Assembly: GCA_020080175.1 (NCBI GenBank)
Contig: JAGHQL010000029.1
Location: forward strand, 1 to 64,000
Direction of reading: 5' to 3'
DNA: 64,000 bases
DNA from: Glutinoglossum americanum
Lineage: Eukaryota; Ascomycota; Geoglossomycetes; Geoglossales; Geoglossaceae
In this document: piece by piece, positions 1-9,789 of the stretch
Layout of the letters: each line of letters opens with the position of its first letter
Numbering within the stretch: the stretch's first letter is position 1
Notes under the pieces: model-generated
What the model was told of the DNA's origin: nothing
Database searches by the model: none
What the model saw: only the letters and a program-made list of their open reading frames with translations
Position numbers and translations under genes: made by a program

Positions 1-765
1 CCCTATGCTCCGCTGGCCTTCCTCAGGGCTAGCCCTCCTTCTCAGCTTGTTTGGTGGCCCACCAGGCCCTTACCCAGTGGCTACTGTAATACTATTAAGG
101 ACCATTAGACCTACTCTCCTGTTGTACTACACGGCTGGCCTTCCTTACTTCGTTATGACTAGCTCTTTAGGGCTAGCTCAGCCTTAACGCCTACGGTACC
201 CAACCTTCACGGCCCAGCTTATATAAGCGGCCATCACATATGTGTGCAATACATAAAAACTAAGTATATGTAAAAACCCTTAATATCAAGGCAACATGAA
301 AGCACTCTAACATTGAAAGTTCTTGAGAGGTTCGGTAATAGTGTAACATCATACCTCACAGTGACAATGATGACTAGCTACCTGGTCTATGTGTAGATAA
401 GACTAGGTATATAAAAGCTAATAAGTTGATTTAATGGTTTGAAGACAACTACATATTGGTCTGACTTAAAATGTATGGCAGGTGGAATAGACTTGATTCT
501 AGCAGGCAGGAAATGTAAAAGACTGATTGCTGACTTCCAAGTGGGAGACCAGTGGGTCATATATATATACGACAGTGAACACATAATGGCTGGGAGATTG
601 CATTGCATATGGATGAGACGTCGTCGACGTCACGTGAGCTAATTACCCAGCCGCGGAGGCTCAGTGGCCTCGCCGGTTCATTCGAGCTGGCTTCAAATAC
701 CCAGTTCCCCGAAACACCAACGCCACCACCACCATCACAACAACCCACAATCCACACCACCAAAA
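1..765. other. Left-edge intergenic region
   Basis: No gene is recognisable here. The first 200 bases are pyrimidine-rich and contain two related blocks, each with a GCTGGCCTTCCT-like string followed by a GGGCTAGC string (about 10-34 and 133-178). A TATATAA string lies near 219-226. These could be the edge of an old repeat or mobile element that continues left of the window, but no terminal repeat or coding domain is visible. The last 150 bases hold CA/CCA-rich sequence that is probably the promoter and 5' UTR of MIC12. Confidence 0.4.
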
Positions 766-1180
766 ATGGGCTTCCTAGCCGGCCTTGTCCGTCCCTCCCC
801 CAACCAGCCCCCCCCAAACCCTACTCACCCACTAACCTCCTCTTCCTCCTCAGATAAGCGGCATAACCATAACCGCGGCCCTGATCCACCTCCCCCTCCA
901 AGCCCACGCCCACATCCGCGCCGACCAATCCCTCATCCTCCGCCAACAATCCGCTACCCTAAACGCCCTCGCCCGGCCGAAAGACCCCCACCACTACGCG
1001 CCCGGACCACGCTCTACAGAGCCGCGGAGCGACCGCCGGAGAAAAGACGTCCTGGAGGATGCGAAGGAGCGCTGGAACGCGGAGGTTGTGGGCGCCGTGA
1101 GGCGGGTGCAGGCGGTTGACTGGAGGGGGGTCAGGGAGAGGCTTGAGGAGGGGGTTGGGGGCCTGTGGGGGAGGAGGTAG
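766..1180 (+). CDS. MIC12: MICOS complex subunit MIC12
   Basis: Small subunit of the MICOS complex, which shapes crista junctions in the mitochondrial inner membrane. It is built from two exons, 766-786 and 854-1180, with a 67-nt intron (787-853, GT...CAG). Exon 1 encodes only MGFLAGL, so the gene is invisible to a simple ORF scan. The 115-residue product starts with the family's MGF, has a hydrophobic segment at about residues 8-22 (ISGITITAALIHLP), then an LRQQS..LN motif. Its C-terminal half carries KERWN and VQAVDW followed by a short amphipathic stretch, in the same order as fungal MIC12. Length and topology match the family. The identification is from remembered family motifs; the splice pattern is inferred. 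The neighbour downstream is convergent. Confidence 0.8.
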
Positions 1181-1933
1181 CCTGGTTTCTTCCCCTCTTC
1201 TCCCTTTTTTTCCCCCCTTCTGAGGGCACGTTTGTATTTATCCATGTGTATATATGTATATCCACCACCAAAATCATCTCTACGCATCGCACATGCCTGG
1301 ACGCGGCGGTGGAGGTCCTAACCGCACCTCGGGACCTGCATTGTCGGGGGGGTGCTCTTGTCGATGCGCGTAGCGTTGCGAACGCTCTACGGTGCTGCAG
1401 GTGTATCCCAAGGGGCACTTGCTGCGTGCTGCGATGGAGTTTCGAGGTATCTACTATATGGCTGCCGTCGACCACCTACGTGCGCAACCTCCCTAATCTC
1501 AGAATCTCTACCGGTATCAAGAGCAAACGATAGTATAGACCTCTTGCAGCAAGACTCAGCATCACTTCTCAAGGCACACCTCCCGTGACGAACACGCAAA
1601 ATACTCTTAATAGAATGGTTTTTTAATATTTATAAATTGAACGATCTGCTAATTTTCAAACTAACCCGATTTGAGTGATTTTCGTCGTTTGTGCGCGACA
1701 CTCCCCCCGCGAACTCCCCTTAACCCCCGCCCCTCCCCCCTTTTCTTTTATTAAAAAAAGTCTTTGTCTTTCTAAAATGAATTCCATTTCTACCCTTTGT
1801 CCCAAAAGGAAGTTGAACCATTTAAAATTTTTTTTTGCTACAATGCGAATGCATGCCGTGGGGAGGAGGAAGAGGAGGCTGAGATGGAATCGATAGAAAA
1901 ACACCGGTCGGCGAAAGGGGGGCGGGCAAGGGT
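1181..1933. other. 3' intergenic region between convergent genes
   Basis: This stretch lies between the stops of MIC12 and the R3H-SUZ gene and should hold both 3' UTRs. It has polypyrimidine tracts (around 1190-1220 and 1730-1760) and AT-rich patches near 1610-1640. The open frames in it have no recognisable domain. Confidence 0.5.
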
Positions 1934-4671
1934 CTATGTGAGATTCGGCGGGGGGGGCTTCTTGGGGAGGCTGTTGTTAGAACCCCATTTGGCGATGCTT
2001 CCTTGAGGCTGCCGAGGGAGATGATTGAGGTTTGTTTGTTGAACCGGAGGTGGAACTTGAGGGCTCATGACGCCGCCACCGTATTGAGCCTGCATGGCAT
2101 TCACATTGAGATTGCCAGTCGGCAGCGGTTGAGGGGCGAAATTTGTGGGAACAGGGCCGGGGCCTTGACGCGGGAAACCAGGTGCCATATTGGGACTGTT
2201 CCCAAATTGACTAGGGACGGGTGAAGGGTATGGTTGGGCGCCGTTTGAACCCGTCTGGCTCATAGGGAAGCCGCCTCCTGGGATAAATGACTGCGTCTGG
2301 GGATTGAAAGGCTGCCTGTTGTAGCTTCCCGGGACTGGATGCTGCTGCTGCTGCCGCAGGTAGGGACCAGGAGCAAACGGCTTACTTGGCAACTGTCCAT
2401 ACGGGTATTGGGTCTGGGATGGTATGTTCCCCGGAGAAGAGTAGTTCCGCCTGTCCATGGGTTGAGTCTGAGGCTGTGTAAATCCTTGCGCCTGAAATTG
2501 GTTTGGGTAGGGAGGCTGAGGGGCGTGTGCCCACGGTTGACCGTTTTGTAGTGGTTGTTGCCGGTTGTTCGGGTTATAGCTGTTTGCGACGTTTGGATTT
2601 ATCATCGGGATCTGCTGTTGTGGGATACCGGGTTGCTGCAAGCCTTGTGCACCTCGTGGAGGTTGTACTGGCGGTGTATACGCTATCTGGTTCATCTGGT
2701 CGAACCCTTGCCCTCTTCCCCCCCCAACTGGTCCAGTGTAAAATTGATGTTGCGGCATTGGGTATTGTGGCATGGCATTTGGCGGCACCGCCTGAGGCAT
2801 GGCTGGGAGATACTGCTGTTGGCCACCCACAAAAGGCATCCCTCCGACCTGGCCACAAGCGTTAATTGGCTGCATTGGGAAAGAACCGTAGGGCGCTGTC
2901 CCCGCAAACGGCGGCGCCGGATATTGGGTGGGTGGGTAATAGACATTAAACTGTGATCTCGCCTCAAAGCCGTCATCATTGACTGCTCTCTGTTTACTAC
3001 CTCCTTTTGAGCTAGCTCCGTGATTCTTATCTTGTCCACTATTCGAACTCGTTCGTGACATTTCCTTCGCATCCGCTGCGCTACCACTATCTTCTGGATT
3101 ATCTGAAGACTCTTTGAAGCCCTTGAAAATGCGCTCTCTAGCTTCTCGATATTTTGCCTCTCGTTCTTCCCTAGTCATGCTAGACTTTTCTTTAGCCGAG
3201 ACGGACTCGGCCCTCGAGATCACACCATCCTTGTCACCATCGCTGGCGCTATCGCCACCAGCTTCTGATGCGGCTTTCGATGGAGACTCCGATTTTGGAG
3301 CATTCTCGTTCTCGCTATCTGACATCTGTTTCTGTTTCTCCTTGTCTGCTGCAGCGGCTCTCCGCATGATTTTCATCGCAGGCGCATTAGGAGGCGGAGT
3401 GTTTCCAGTAGAAGCGGCTGGATTGGCAATGCTCGTTAACGGCGGAGGGCTAACAACAAAGCAAACACGTCAGCTAGCATCAAATAATTCGGTCGTGGGA
3501 TACGCACAGTCGACAGTATGGAGTCCGGAAGAGCCTGACGGCACCAACCGTACTATCTACAAAATGAGTGAGAAAGTAATAATCCGCAAGTTTATGCGTG
3601 AGGAGTCTATAGAATGAGTTCGAGGGCGGTAGGTCGAGAGTAGGGAGTTGCCTAAGGTTATTGAAAAATGAGTTAACTTGTAGTTGAACATGACTTGTGA
3701 AACCTACGCTGTATCCTTTACAAACTCAATGACTTCCTGTTCAAGCCTCAGGAGAAATAGCCGATCCTTCGGCGTTTCCAATGCTTCCAAAAGCTTCTCA
3801 TCAGGATCACTAGCAAATCCAAACGGTATGCCAGGGACTGGAAAACCCCCCACAGGGTTCATGAACTGTTGGTGGTTCCCATCCTTCTCAAAGGTAGCAA
3901 CTATGTTGGGCGGGCCTGGCTCTGCTGGGATAGGAGCTGGAAATCGGGCACTGCCGCCATCATGTTTCGAGGGCTCGCCAATACGTTCGGCTATCTCGTA
4001 AAACTGATCCCCGAAGGCTCTTGCACTAGCTTCCGACCCTACCCTAGACCCAGCAGCCACCGAACCAGGGCCTGAGTAGGAATCCTCTTCCTCAGCCGCT
4101 TTTGCGCTAGCGCTGTCGTCCGGACGGAGAGATTCCTTCTCGTCCAGCGCGAAAGTAGTTCCGGAAGTCACACTCTTTCCGTCCAGGCTAGGAGCCTTTA
4201 TCGAAAGATCTGATGGGAAAGATTGGGTCGGGTCCTCAGATGAGACGGTATCCGACTGAATCAGTCCATTTGAGATGGCAATTCCTGAACTCTTAGAAGA
4301 GCTGGATATATCGCCTCGTACGCAAAGACCTCTCACAGCATCACCGAGTTGGTGCATATCCCGTGAGCTGGATAAGTCAGACAGTTGTGGCCTGCCATCG
4401 AAATCCTGACTCTGCGCCGCAGAAGGGATATCAGGAGGCACAGAAGAAAATGATGTATTTGTTGTAGAAGGGTGATCGATGAGCTCAAAAGAGCTCATAC
4501 GGCTCGCTGTTGGGTGAGTGCGAACTTCTGCTGATTCAACAGACGCATCCGTCTGAAAAAGCGTTAGAGGGAGTATCGTTTGGAGAACGCAAAGCAAGCG
4601 CTAGGACAAAAACCAACCATTGCAGAAGAGATCTCTAAAACGCCAGCCTGATTGGCGTCGGAGGGGGCCAT
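1934..4671 (-). CDS. R3H and SUZ domain RNA-binding protein
   Basis: Predicted single-stranded nucleic-acid-binding protein of the R3H-SUZ group (yeast Rbs1; Encore/R3HDM type in animals). Four exons: 4671-4618, 4552-3708, 3651-3508 and 3449-1934, giving 852 residues. Introns are 65, 56 and 58 nt. The N-terminal 280 residues are acidic and Ser-rich. The R3H domain spans about residues 285-345, ending exon 2 and filling exon 3, with the core SFYRLLTHKLADYY and VRLFRTPYCRLPPPLTSI. A SUZ-like basic helix follows (EREAKYREARERIFKGF). The last 350 residues are Pro/Gln/Gly-rich and probably disordered. The ATG was chosen because an intron with a good TTTTTCAG acceptor joins MAPSDANQAG... in frame. 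The exact RNA role is unknown; a post-transcriptional function is inferred. Confidence 0.8.
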
Positions 4672-5357
4672 CCTCAACGAAGAGTATCTACCGCCGGCTG
4701 CCACTCGGAAAAGAATGTAAATTTTGGTTTGAATGCCACCGAGACGAGGCCAGAACCGAAGGACTGCAGAAACAGCAAAGTAACAAAGCCTAAGGACCAA
4801 CCCGTTCACAAGAAATCAACAGAGAAGAAGATCGAAATCCGGGCATTGTCCAAACTCGACATTGGCGGTGTCGCGGTGAGCAGGTTGGGAACAGTTTAGG
4901 TGGCAAGGAGGTATAAGTTAAGAGTGCAGCTGAACACTGCGCTTAGCTGGGCGTATAGGGAGAAGGATAATTAATCGAGCCTTCACCGTCTCGACACTAT
5001 GGGCGAGAGGTGTATGGTGGCGAGAAAGCGTTGCTTGCTCCTGAAGCGGTTGGTATTACCGCAGCGATCTTCAGGTCTTGCTGCTCTCCAAACGAGACGG
5101 GAGAAAGTTGGTTTCTGCCTACAACGGTTTCTTTCTGGGATCTGCCAAGGCTTGCGGCTGAGGCGCTTGCGGGCCTCTGCTGCTGAGTAAGATTCGCGCG
5201 GCTAAGCAAAATTCCCAGACTCGGACTTCAACCTATTCTGCAGCTCATCCCAGCAGCCAGCCATTCCAGGGCATGCAGGGTTAAAACCTGCAACATCAGC
5301 AACCTCGCTCTTTATCCCCACCGTATCCTCTTACTAGATACCCACATATCCTTTCAG
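4672..5357. promoter_or_regulatory. Divergent promoter region, R3H-SUZ / zinc-knuckle gene
   Basis: 686 bp between two head-to-head start codons. Both strands carry short open frames around 4997-5209, but neither has a domain and they overlap each other, so I read the region as promoters plus 5' UTRs. No TATA box or known operator stands out. Confidence 0.4.
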
Positions 5358-6456
5358 ATGAACCGCTATCGTGGTCCCGTCTCGGTGAGTTCGGCGAAGG
5401 CCACGGCCTCTACTTTATGCCAGAAATGCCGGAAACGAGATAAGTTACCCCTGCCTCAGACCCTGTATCTGGCCTCGACTAACATCTCAATACGGCACTA
5501 CAGCTATGAATGTAAGGTTTCGTTGCAAGATCGGCCGTATGTATCACGGCCATCGAGAACACAACAATTGCTCAACCCGAAACTGCAGCCCAAGCTTACA
5601 AGCGACGTCCCAAATGACTTGCTGCGCAAGTGCGTACTCCTAGCAGCTACAATCCCGGCTTTCGTGAGCAAGCTTCACTAACTGCCACCATCCTTGCAGA
5701 AAGGGCGTCGCGGACGAGCAACTAGCTAAGAAGGCGGAAGAGCGAGGCCGAAAACGGGATAGAGAAGAGAGCAATTCTCCTCCGCCGATGTCGCGGAAAC
5801 GTTCACGATCAGTCTCATCGTACTCGTCTGTGTCTACTATTTCCACGACTCTCTCGATGACCCCACCCTCACGTCGCTCGATACATAAGGATGAATATTT
5901 CCATCTATCGCAGAGGTCACCACCGCCTGTGCCGGTGCGTTCATCAGCTCGGAAGCGACAGCGGTCCATATCGTCATCAATGTCGTATAGCTCATTCTCG
6001 TCTTATGAAGATAGGAGACCGGCATCAGAGGGCCCAAATAGAAATACCAGACGAAAGCATGGCTCTAGCAGTCCAGGGGAGCGTGGCCGGAGAAGGAGTC
6101 GCTCTAGATCGGTAGAGAGAAATCGCACATCAAATAGGCATGACAGGAGCCGGAGCGTGCAGCTGAGCCGGGTGGCACGCAACCGAAGATCTCTGACCCC
6201 AGAAGGTCCAAGGGGAGACTTCCAAAGGAATGGAACCCGACGAGACCAAAAAATGCGAGACCGAAGCCCTTTCCAAGACAACTGGCGCCTTCGGGCAGAC
6301 CACCGGGACAATGACCGATATGGCTCTAGCAGCCACAGGGTGGATGAGAATCGTATGCAAAGGGACACCAAACGCGCTCACGTTCCGAGGGATAGAAGCC
6401 TGAGTCCGTTCAGCAAACGGCTAGCGCTCACGCAAGCCTTGAATATGGGGAGGTAG
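5358..6456 (+). CDS. CCHC zinc-knuckle, Arg/Ser-rich nuclear protein
   Basis: Member of a fungal zinc-knuckle family with one CCHC finger followed by a long RS-rich tail, probably nuclear and linked to RNA or splicing. Three exons: 5358-5439, 5494-5629 and 5700-6456 (324 residues). The first intron (5440-5493) begins ATAAGT and ends AC. Removing it gives CQKCRKRGHYSYEC, a perfect C-x2-C-x4-H-x4-C knuckle at about residues 22-35. Conserved blocks follow: RPSRTQQLLNPKL, VPNDLLRK and a KKGVADEQLAKK joint across intron 2 (5630-5699, GT...CAG). The rest is rich in RSRSRS, SSS and DRS strings. Without the AT-AC splice, 18 extra residues would sit inside the knuckle. The family match is strong; the function is inferred from the RS content. 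Confidence 0.78.
5440..5493 (+). other. Probable U2-type AT-AC intron in the zinc-knuckle gene
   Basis: 54-nt intron with donor ATAAGT, branch-like ACTAAC at 5478-5483 and terminal AC at 5492-5493. Excision rebuilds the CCHC knuckle exactly. A GT-AG alternative (5444-5503) is also in frame but deletes the zinc-binding histidine. The intron is a multiple of 3 and has no in-frame stop, so retention would insert residues rather than truncate. Confidence 0.65.
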
Positions 6457-6858
6457 CGTGATGTGTCTGCTCGGGCGTGCTCCCAGAGGCGCTCCCACCG
6501 ATGTGGCTCCAGCGAGGTGGAATTCTAGCCGTTTCCCTACATATATTTCTTCACACATGTTTCTTTTTTTATTTTCGGGCAACAGAGGTACGCCACGTGC
6601 TCCAGCCAGTACTGCCCAAAAAAAGGTTTTTTTAATGACCAAGACTTCCTTGTGGGTTTTCCGCGGAAGCAGGGCTTTTGCGAATAAGGGGATAATAAGC
6701 ATAATGGCCTCGTCTCAACGAAGGATGCTTTTTTTTTCCTGTATCATAAGCTAGGCTTGTACTCGGTAGTATTATTGCAAATGCAGAAACTCAAGATCGC
6801 TTGGAAGTGCGCCTCAACACCAATACCAGTACAATGCGCAGGACAATAGTACCGTAGT
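6457..6858. other. 3' intergenic region between convergent genes
   Basis: 402 bp between the stops of the zinc-knuckle gene and CWF18. It contains several T and A runs (6565-6575, 6618-6635, 6728-6738) that fit 3' UTRs and poly(A) regions. No coding sequence is supported. Confidence 0.5.
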
Positions 6859-7464
6859 TCAAACCATGTCTTCGTCATCCTCTCGTTCCCTTCTCTCATC
6901 TTCTTCCTCCCTCTCCCTCAGATGCACCCCCTCTACCAACGACACACCATCCATCCCCACCGCCTCCCCCTCCTGCGCACCACTACCCTTCCCCCCTGCA
7001 TTCTCCTGTGCCTTCCTCACCCTCTCCCTCACCAACATCGCGATCGCATTCTCAGTCCTAACGTTCAGCCTCTCCACCTTCCTCTCTACATCCCTCTTAA
7101 GGTCCCAATTCGGTTTCTTGGGCTGCAATTTGAAGAGGTCGATCGCTTTGTCTGGTTGTGCCTCTTCCTCTTGCTGTTGCTCGAGGGCGGAGGTGATGAT
7201 GGTGGATGCGAGGGTTTCGAGGGTATCGGTGTTGGCAGAGGGGGGGGCCATGAAGCCGAGCTTGGGTCCTCGGGTCGTAGGGTCATAGTTTCGGCCAGAG
7301 AGGTGGAGGGACGTGACGTCGGGGGTGGTGTCTCGGTCTACATCAGTGGAGTCGTTGATTGTTCGGTCATGCTCCTCGGTCTGTTTGCGCTTTAAGGATT
7401 TCAATTGCGCAAGGCGGGCTTTCCGGTCGTTCGCCTGAGCTTCCAAGGAAGCGTGAGAAGACAT
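6859..7464 (-). CDS. cwf18: Pre-mRNA-splicing factor Cwf18 (CCDC12 family)
   Basis: Small component of the Prp19/NineTeen-associated spliceosome (S. pombe Cwf18, human CCDC12). One exon, 201 residues. The N-terminus is a basic coiled coil (EAQANDRKARLAQLKSLKRK). The middle has the family blocks LSGRNYDP..RGPKLGFMAPP and DLFKLQPKKPNWDLKRDV, then a helix with KVERLNVRTENAIAMLVRER. The C-terminus is a long acidic/Arg coiled coil ending in EDDEDMV. I start at the second Met (MSSHAS) because homologues begin close to the coiled coil; an ATG 6 nt upstream is also possible. It is divergent from the PPR gene with 198 bp between starts. Confidence 0.85.
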   Translation of the reverse strand: MSSHASLEAQANDRKARLAQLKSLKRKQTEEHDRTINDSTDVDRDTTPDVTSLHLSGRNYDPTTRGPKLGFMAPPSANTDTLETLASTIITSALEQQQEEEAQPDKAIDLFKLQPKKPNWDLKRDVERKVERLNVRTENAIAMLVRERVRKAQENAGGKGSGAQEGEAVGMDGVSLVEGVHLREREEEDERREREDDEDMV

Positions 7465-7636
7465 AACCAAAATTTTCCTTAGGCTGCTGAGAGAGTAACG
7501 ATCAGAAGTTGCGGCTATGGTTAATCATTCTATCGCAAGGATTCGTTGCCGCTTTAGAAAATATTGAGCCTCAATCCTGTATTGTATGCACAACTTGCAT
7601 AACCTGCTCCACATCTCTGCAAAAATACTCAACAAC

Positions 7637-7645
7637 ATGACTTGA
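7637..7645 (+). promoter_or_regulatory. Three-codon upstream ORF (ATG ACT TGA)
   Basis: A minimal uORF, Met-Thr-stop, ends 17 bases before the main ATG of the PPR gene at 7663. It could reduce or gate translation of that gene if the transcript starts upstream of 7637. No transcript start is visible. Confidence 0.4.
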
Positions 7646-7662
7646 CGACAATAGCACAACCT

Positions 7663-9789
7663 ATGCCGATTCGCCTAGCGTTGAGGCGGCCTTCACACAT
7701 CGAGCGTTTCGTATGTCCATTCCTAGCTCCTCGGGTCTTTGCGCCATGGCCGAAATATCGACAGTTGCCCGTGACTGCGCGGGAGGATCCCAATGATCTT
7801 GAAAGGGCAGTATGCAGACCAATGGCCGGTCGTTTTGTAACGACAGCTGCATCGGCATCGGAGAACGATGGCTGCGATATGGATACACCAGATTCCATGA
7901 AGGCGGACTGCGACATGGAAATCAATGAAGCCTACCGAGAACAGCTGTCTAGCTATCGAAATCGAACGACAACTATCGTTCTAAAAAAGAACCCAGAAAC
8001 TGGCAAACTTGATAGGTTCTCGTCATTCTGGACGTTGCCCTTTGCGGCCATGGAAGCAAAGTTCCATAGGGAGGAGGTCCTGTCTCGTGAGGCGGAATTT
8101 GATCCTGATCTTGATCCTGAAGTGGAAACCTGGGCAGAAGAAATGAAAATAAACCCCACCCAGTCATATATCCATTCAAGCCACATCTCAGAGGTCTTGG
8201 CGAGGTATCCAGCCGAATCGAGGCATTACCGTTGGTCGCAGATTATGTTATGGATCCTTCGTTACTCTCCCCGGCATGCGCTCCGTTTTCTCAAAGGGAC
8301 ACATATCGACACTCACCCTCCCAGCTATGCTGTTGCAGACAGCCTCAACTTCATAGCCTGTCACTATCTCCAGGGTGTCAGAAATCCCCAACAGAGGTTT
8401 CTGTGGGAGATTTACGATACCATACTGTTTCTCTTGAAGACGCGCTCCCAGACCCTACCGCTACATGATCACACTATCTATCTCCTTCTGAAACACATAG
8501 GCGTGGGAGAGGCTACGAGGCTCCTAGACGCCCTTCTCCGTCATTCTGTGCCAATGCGTCATGACACATTTTTCCACTTTATCCGAATCTTTGCTGCCAA
8601 CAAGCAGCAGTTCGGCCGGGTATGGACGCTGCTGGATTTCCTCCGTGAAGCTAACGCAGACTTCTCCTCGAAACCGGGCATGAGCATGTGGTCTACTCTA
8701 TTTACATGGAGCCAAACCGAGCGTGACAGCAGGCGCATCCACTCGGCGTTGTTGCAAAAAATGAACGACTTTGGCGTGCGCCCCAACGTCATCAATTACG
8801 GCATCATCATCAAGAACACCTTTAGGACAGAAGGCTGGGAAGCCGGGTGGCGCACCTATGAGCTCATGAGGGATGATGGGATAGTTCCTAATGAGTTTAT
8901 TTACGCCACCCTCTTCCACGGCGCCAAAGCCCATGGGAATGCAGAGGCCATGGGTCACATCCTCGACCTCGCCCGGGCCGAGGGATACTTGCTCGAGAAT
9001 GTCCATCTTGCAACAGACATTGTTCATGCCGTTTATCAGCAGTCCCGGGGGCCAACGCGATATCGCAAGATCCTAGACGTATACAAACAATACTTTGATA
9101 TCCAGCCACTAAAGGACCTCTGGCTCACACACCTCGCCACACAAGCCAGCCCAGATACTCTAATGCAACCGACGTGCGCCACGCTAAGAGTCATGGTGAT
9201 AGCTTATCTACACCTTCGCAACCACCCAAACCTAACTCCCAAACTCTACGCCCACTACCGAAAGCTAGTTTCCGAGGGCAACCACCAGCTCGTCACCCAA
9301 CTCACCGAAACCACACACATCCAAGACGCCTTCCTCCTCGCACTTGGAAACCACTCCCAAACCCTCCACCTCTGCACATCAATCATCAAAGACATGCTCG
9401 AGCCCCTCCCCTACCCGGCCTCCTTCAAACCAGCGCGGCCTTCCGTCCGAACATGGTCCATCCTCGTCCGGTCATACATGAGACATAACCAGCCGGCCGC
9501 AGCGGAGAAGGTGATCCAGATGATGGAGAGACAGGGCATGCAGCCTAACCTAGTGACATGGAACACGCTATTGTCGGGTTATGCGACGTTGCAAGAGGTG
9601 CATAAGGTGGTTGAGGTTACGGATCGGATGAAGGAGAGGGGGTTTGATGGGGATGGGCGGACTTTGGAGGGACTAGGGAAGGTGCTTAATCGGCCGAAGT
9701 TGATGGCGGCTCTGCAGGGCCGTGAAGAGGAAGAGGACTCCAAAGAAGGCTTTGAAGCCGGCTCTTCGTCTATCATAGCATCTACCTGA
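7663..9789 (+). CDS. Mitochondrial pentatricopeptide-repeat protein
   Basis: 708-residue PPR protein, expected to bind organellar RNA in mitochondria. The N-terminus (MPIRLALRRPSHIERF) is basic and free of acidic residues for about 15 positions, as in a mitochondrial presequence. PPR-like helical hairpins are clearest in the middle (RPNVINYGIIIKNTF, then GWEAGWRTYELMRDDGIVPN, then EFIYATLFHGAKAHGNAEAM). Two more lie near the end (SVRTWSILVRSYMRHN.. and MQPNLVTWNTLLSGYA..). The open frame extends upstream to a TTG at 7642, but 7663 is the first in-frame ATG. A Met-Thr-stop uORF lies just upstream. I cannot assign it to a named fungal PPR protein (Pet309, Ccm1, Dmr1) by eye. Confidence 0.8.
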   Translation: MPIRLALRRPSHIERFVCPFLAPRVFAPWPKYRQLPVTAREDPNDLERAVCRPMAGRFVTTAASASENDGCDMDTPDSMKADCDMEINEAYREQLSSYRNRTTTIVLKKNPETGKLDRFSSFWTLPFAAMEAKFHREEVLSREAEFDPDLDPEVETWAEEMKINPTQSYIHSSHISEVLARYPAESRHYRWSQIMLWILRYSPRHALRFLKGTHIDTHPPSYAVADSLNFIACHYLQGVRNPQQRFLWEIYDTILFLLKTRSQTLPLHDHTIYLLLKHIGVGEATRLLDALLRHSVPMRHDTFFHFIRIFAANKQQFGRVWTLLDFLREANADFSSKPGMSMWSTLFTWSQTERDSRRIHSALLQKMNDFGVRPNVINYGIIIKNTFRTEGWEAGWRTYELMRDDGIVPNEFIYATLFHGAKAHGNAEAMGHILDLARAEGYLLENVHLATDIVHAVYQQSRGPTRYRKILDVYKQYFDIQPLKDLWLTHLATQASPDTLMQPTCATLRVMVIAYLHLRNHPNLTPKLYAHYRKLVSEGNHQLVTQLTETTHIQDAFLLALGNHSQTLHLCTSIIKDMLEPLPYPASFKPARPSVRTWSILVRSYMRHNQPAAAEKVIQMMERQGMQPNLVTWNTLLSGYATLQEVHKVVEVTDRMKERGFDGDGRTLEGLGKVLNRPKLMAALQGREEEEDSKEGFEAGSSSIIAST

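Noticed and set aside
1-240. Possible LTR or terminal-repeat edge with a TATATAA string
   Set aside because: No matching second copy, target-site duplication or coding domain is visible inside the window.
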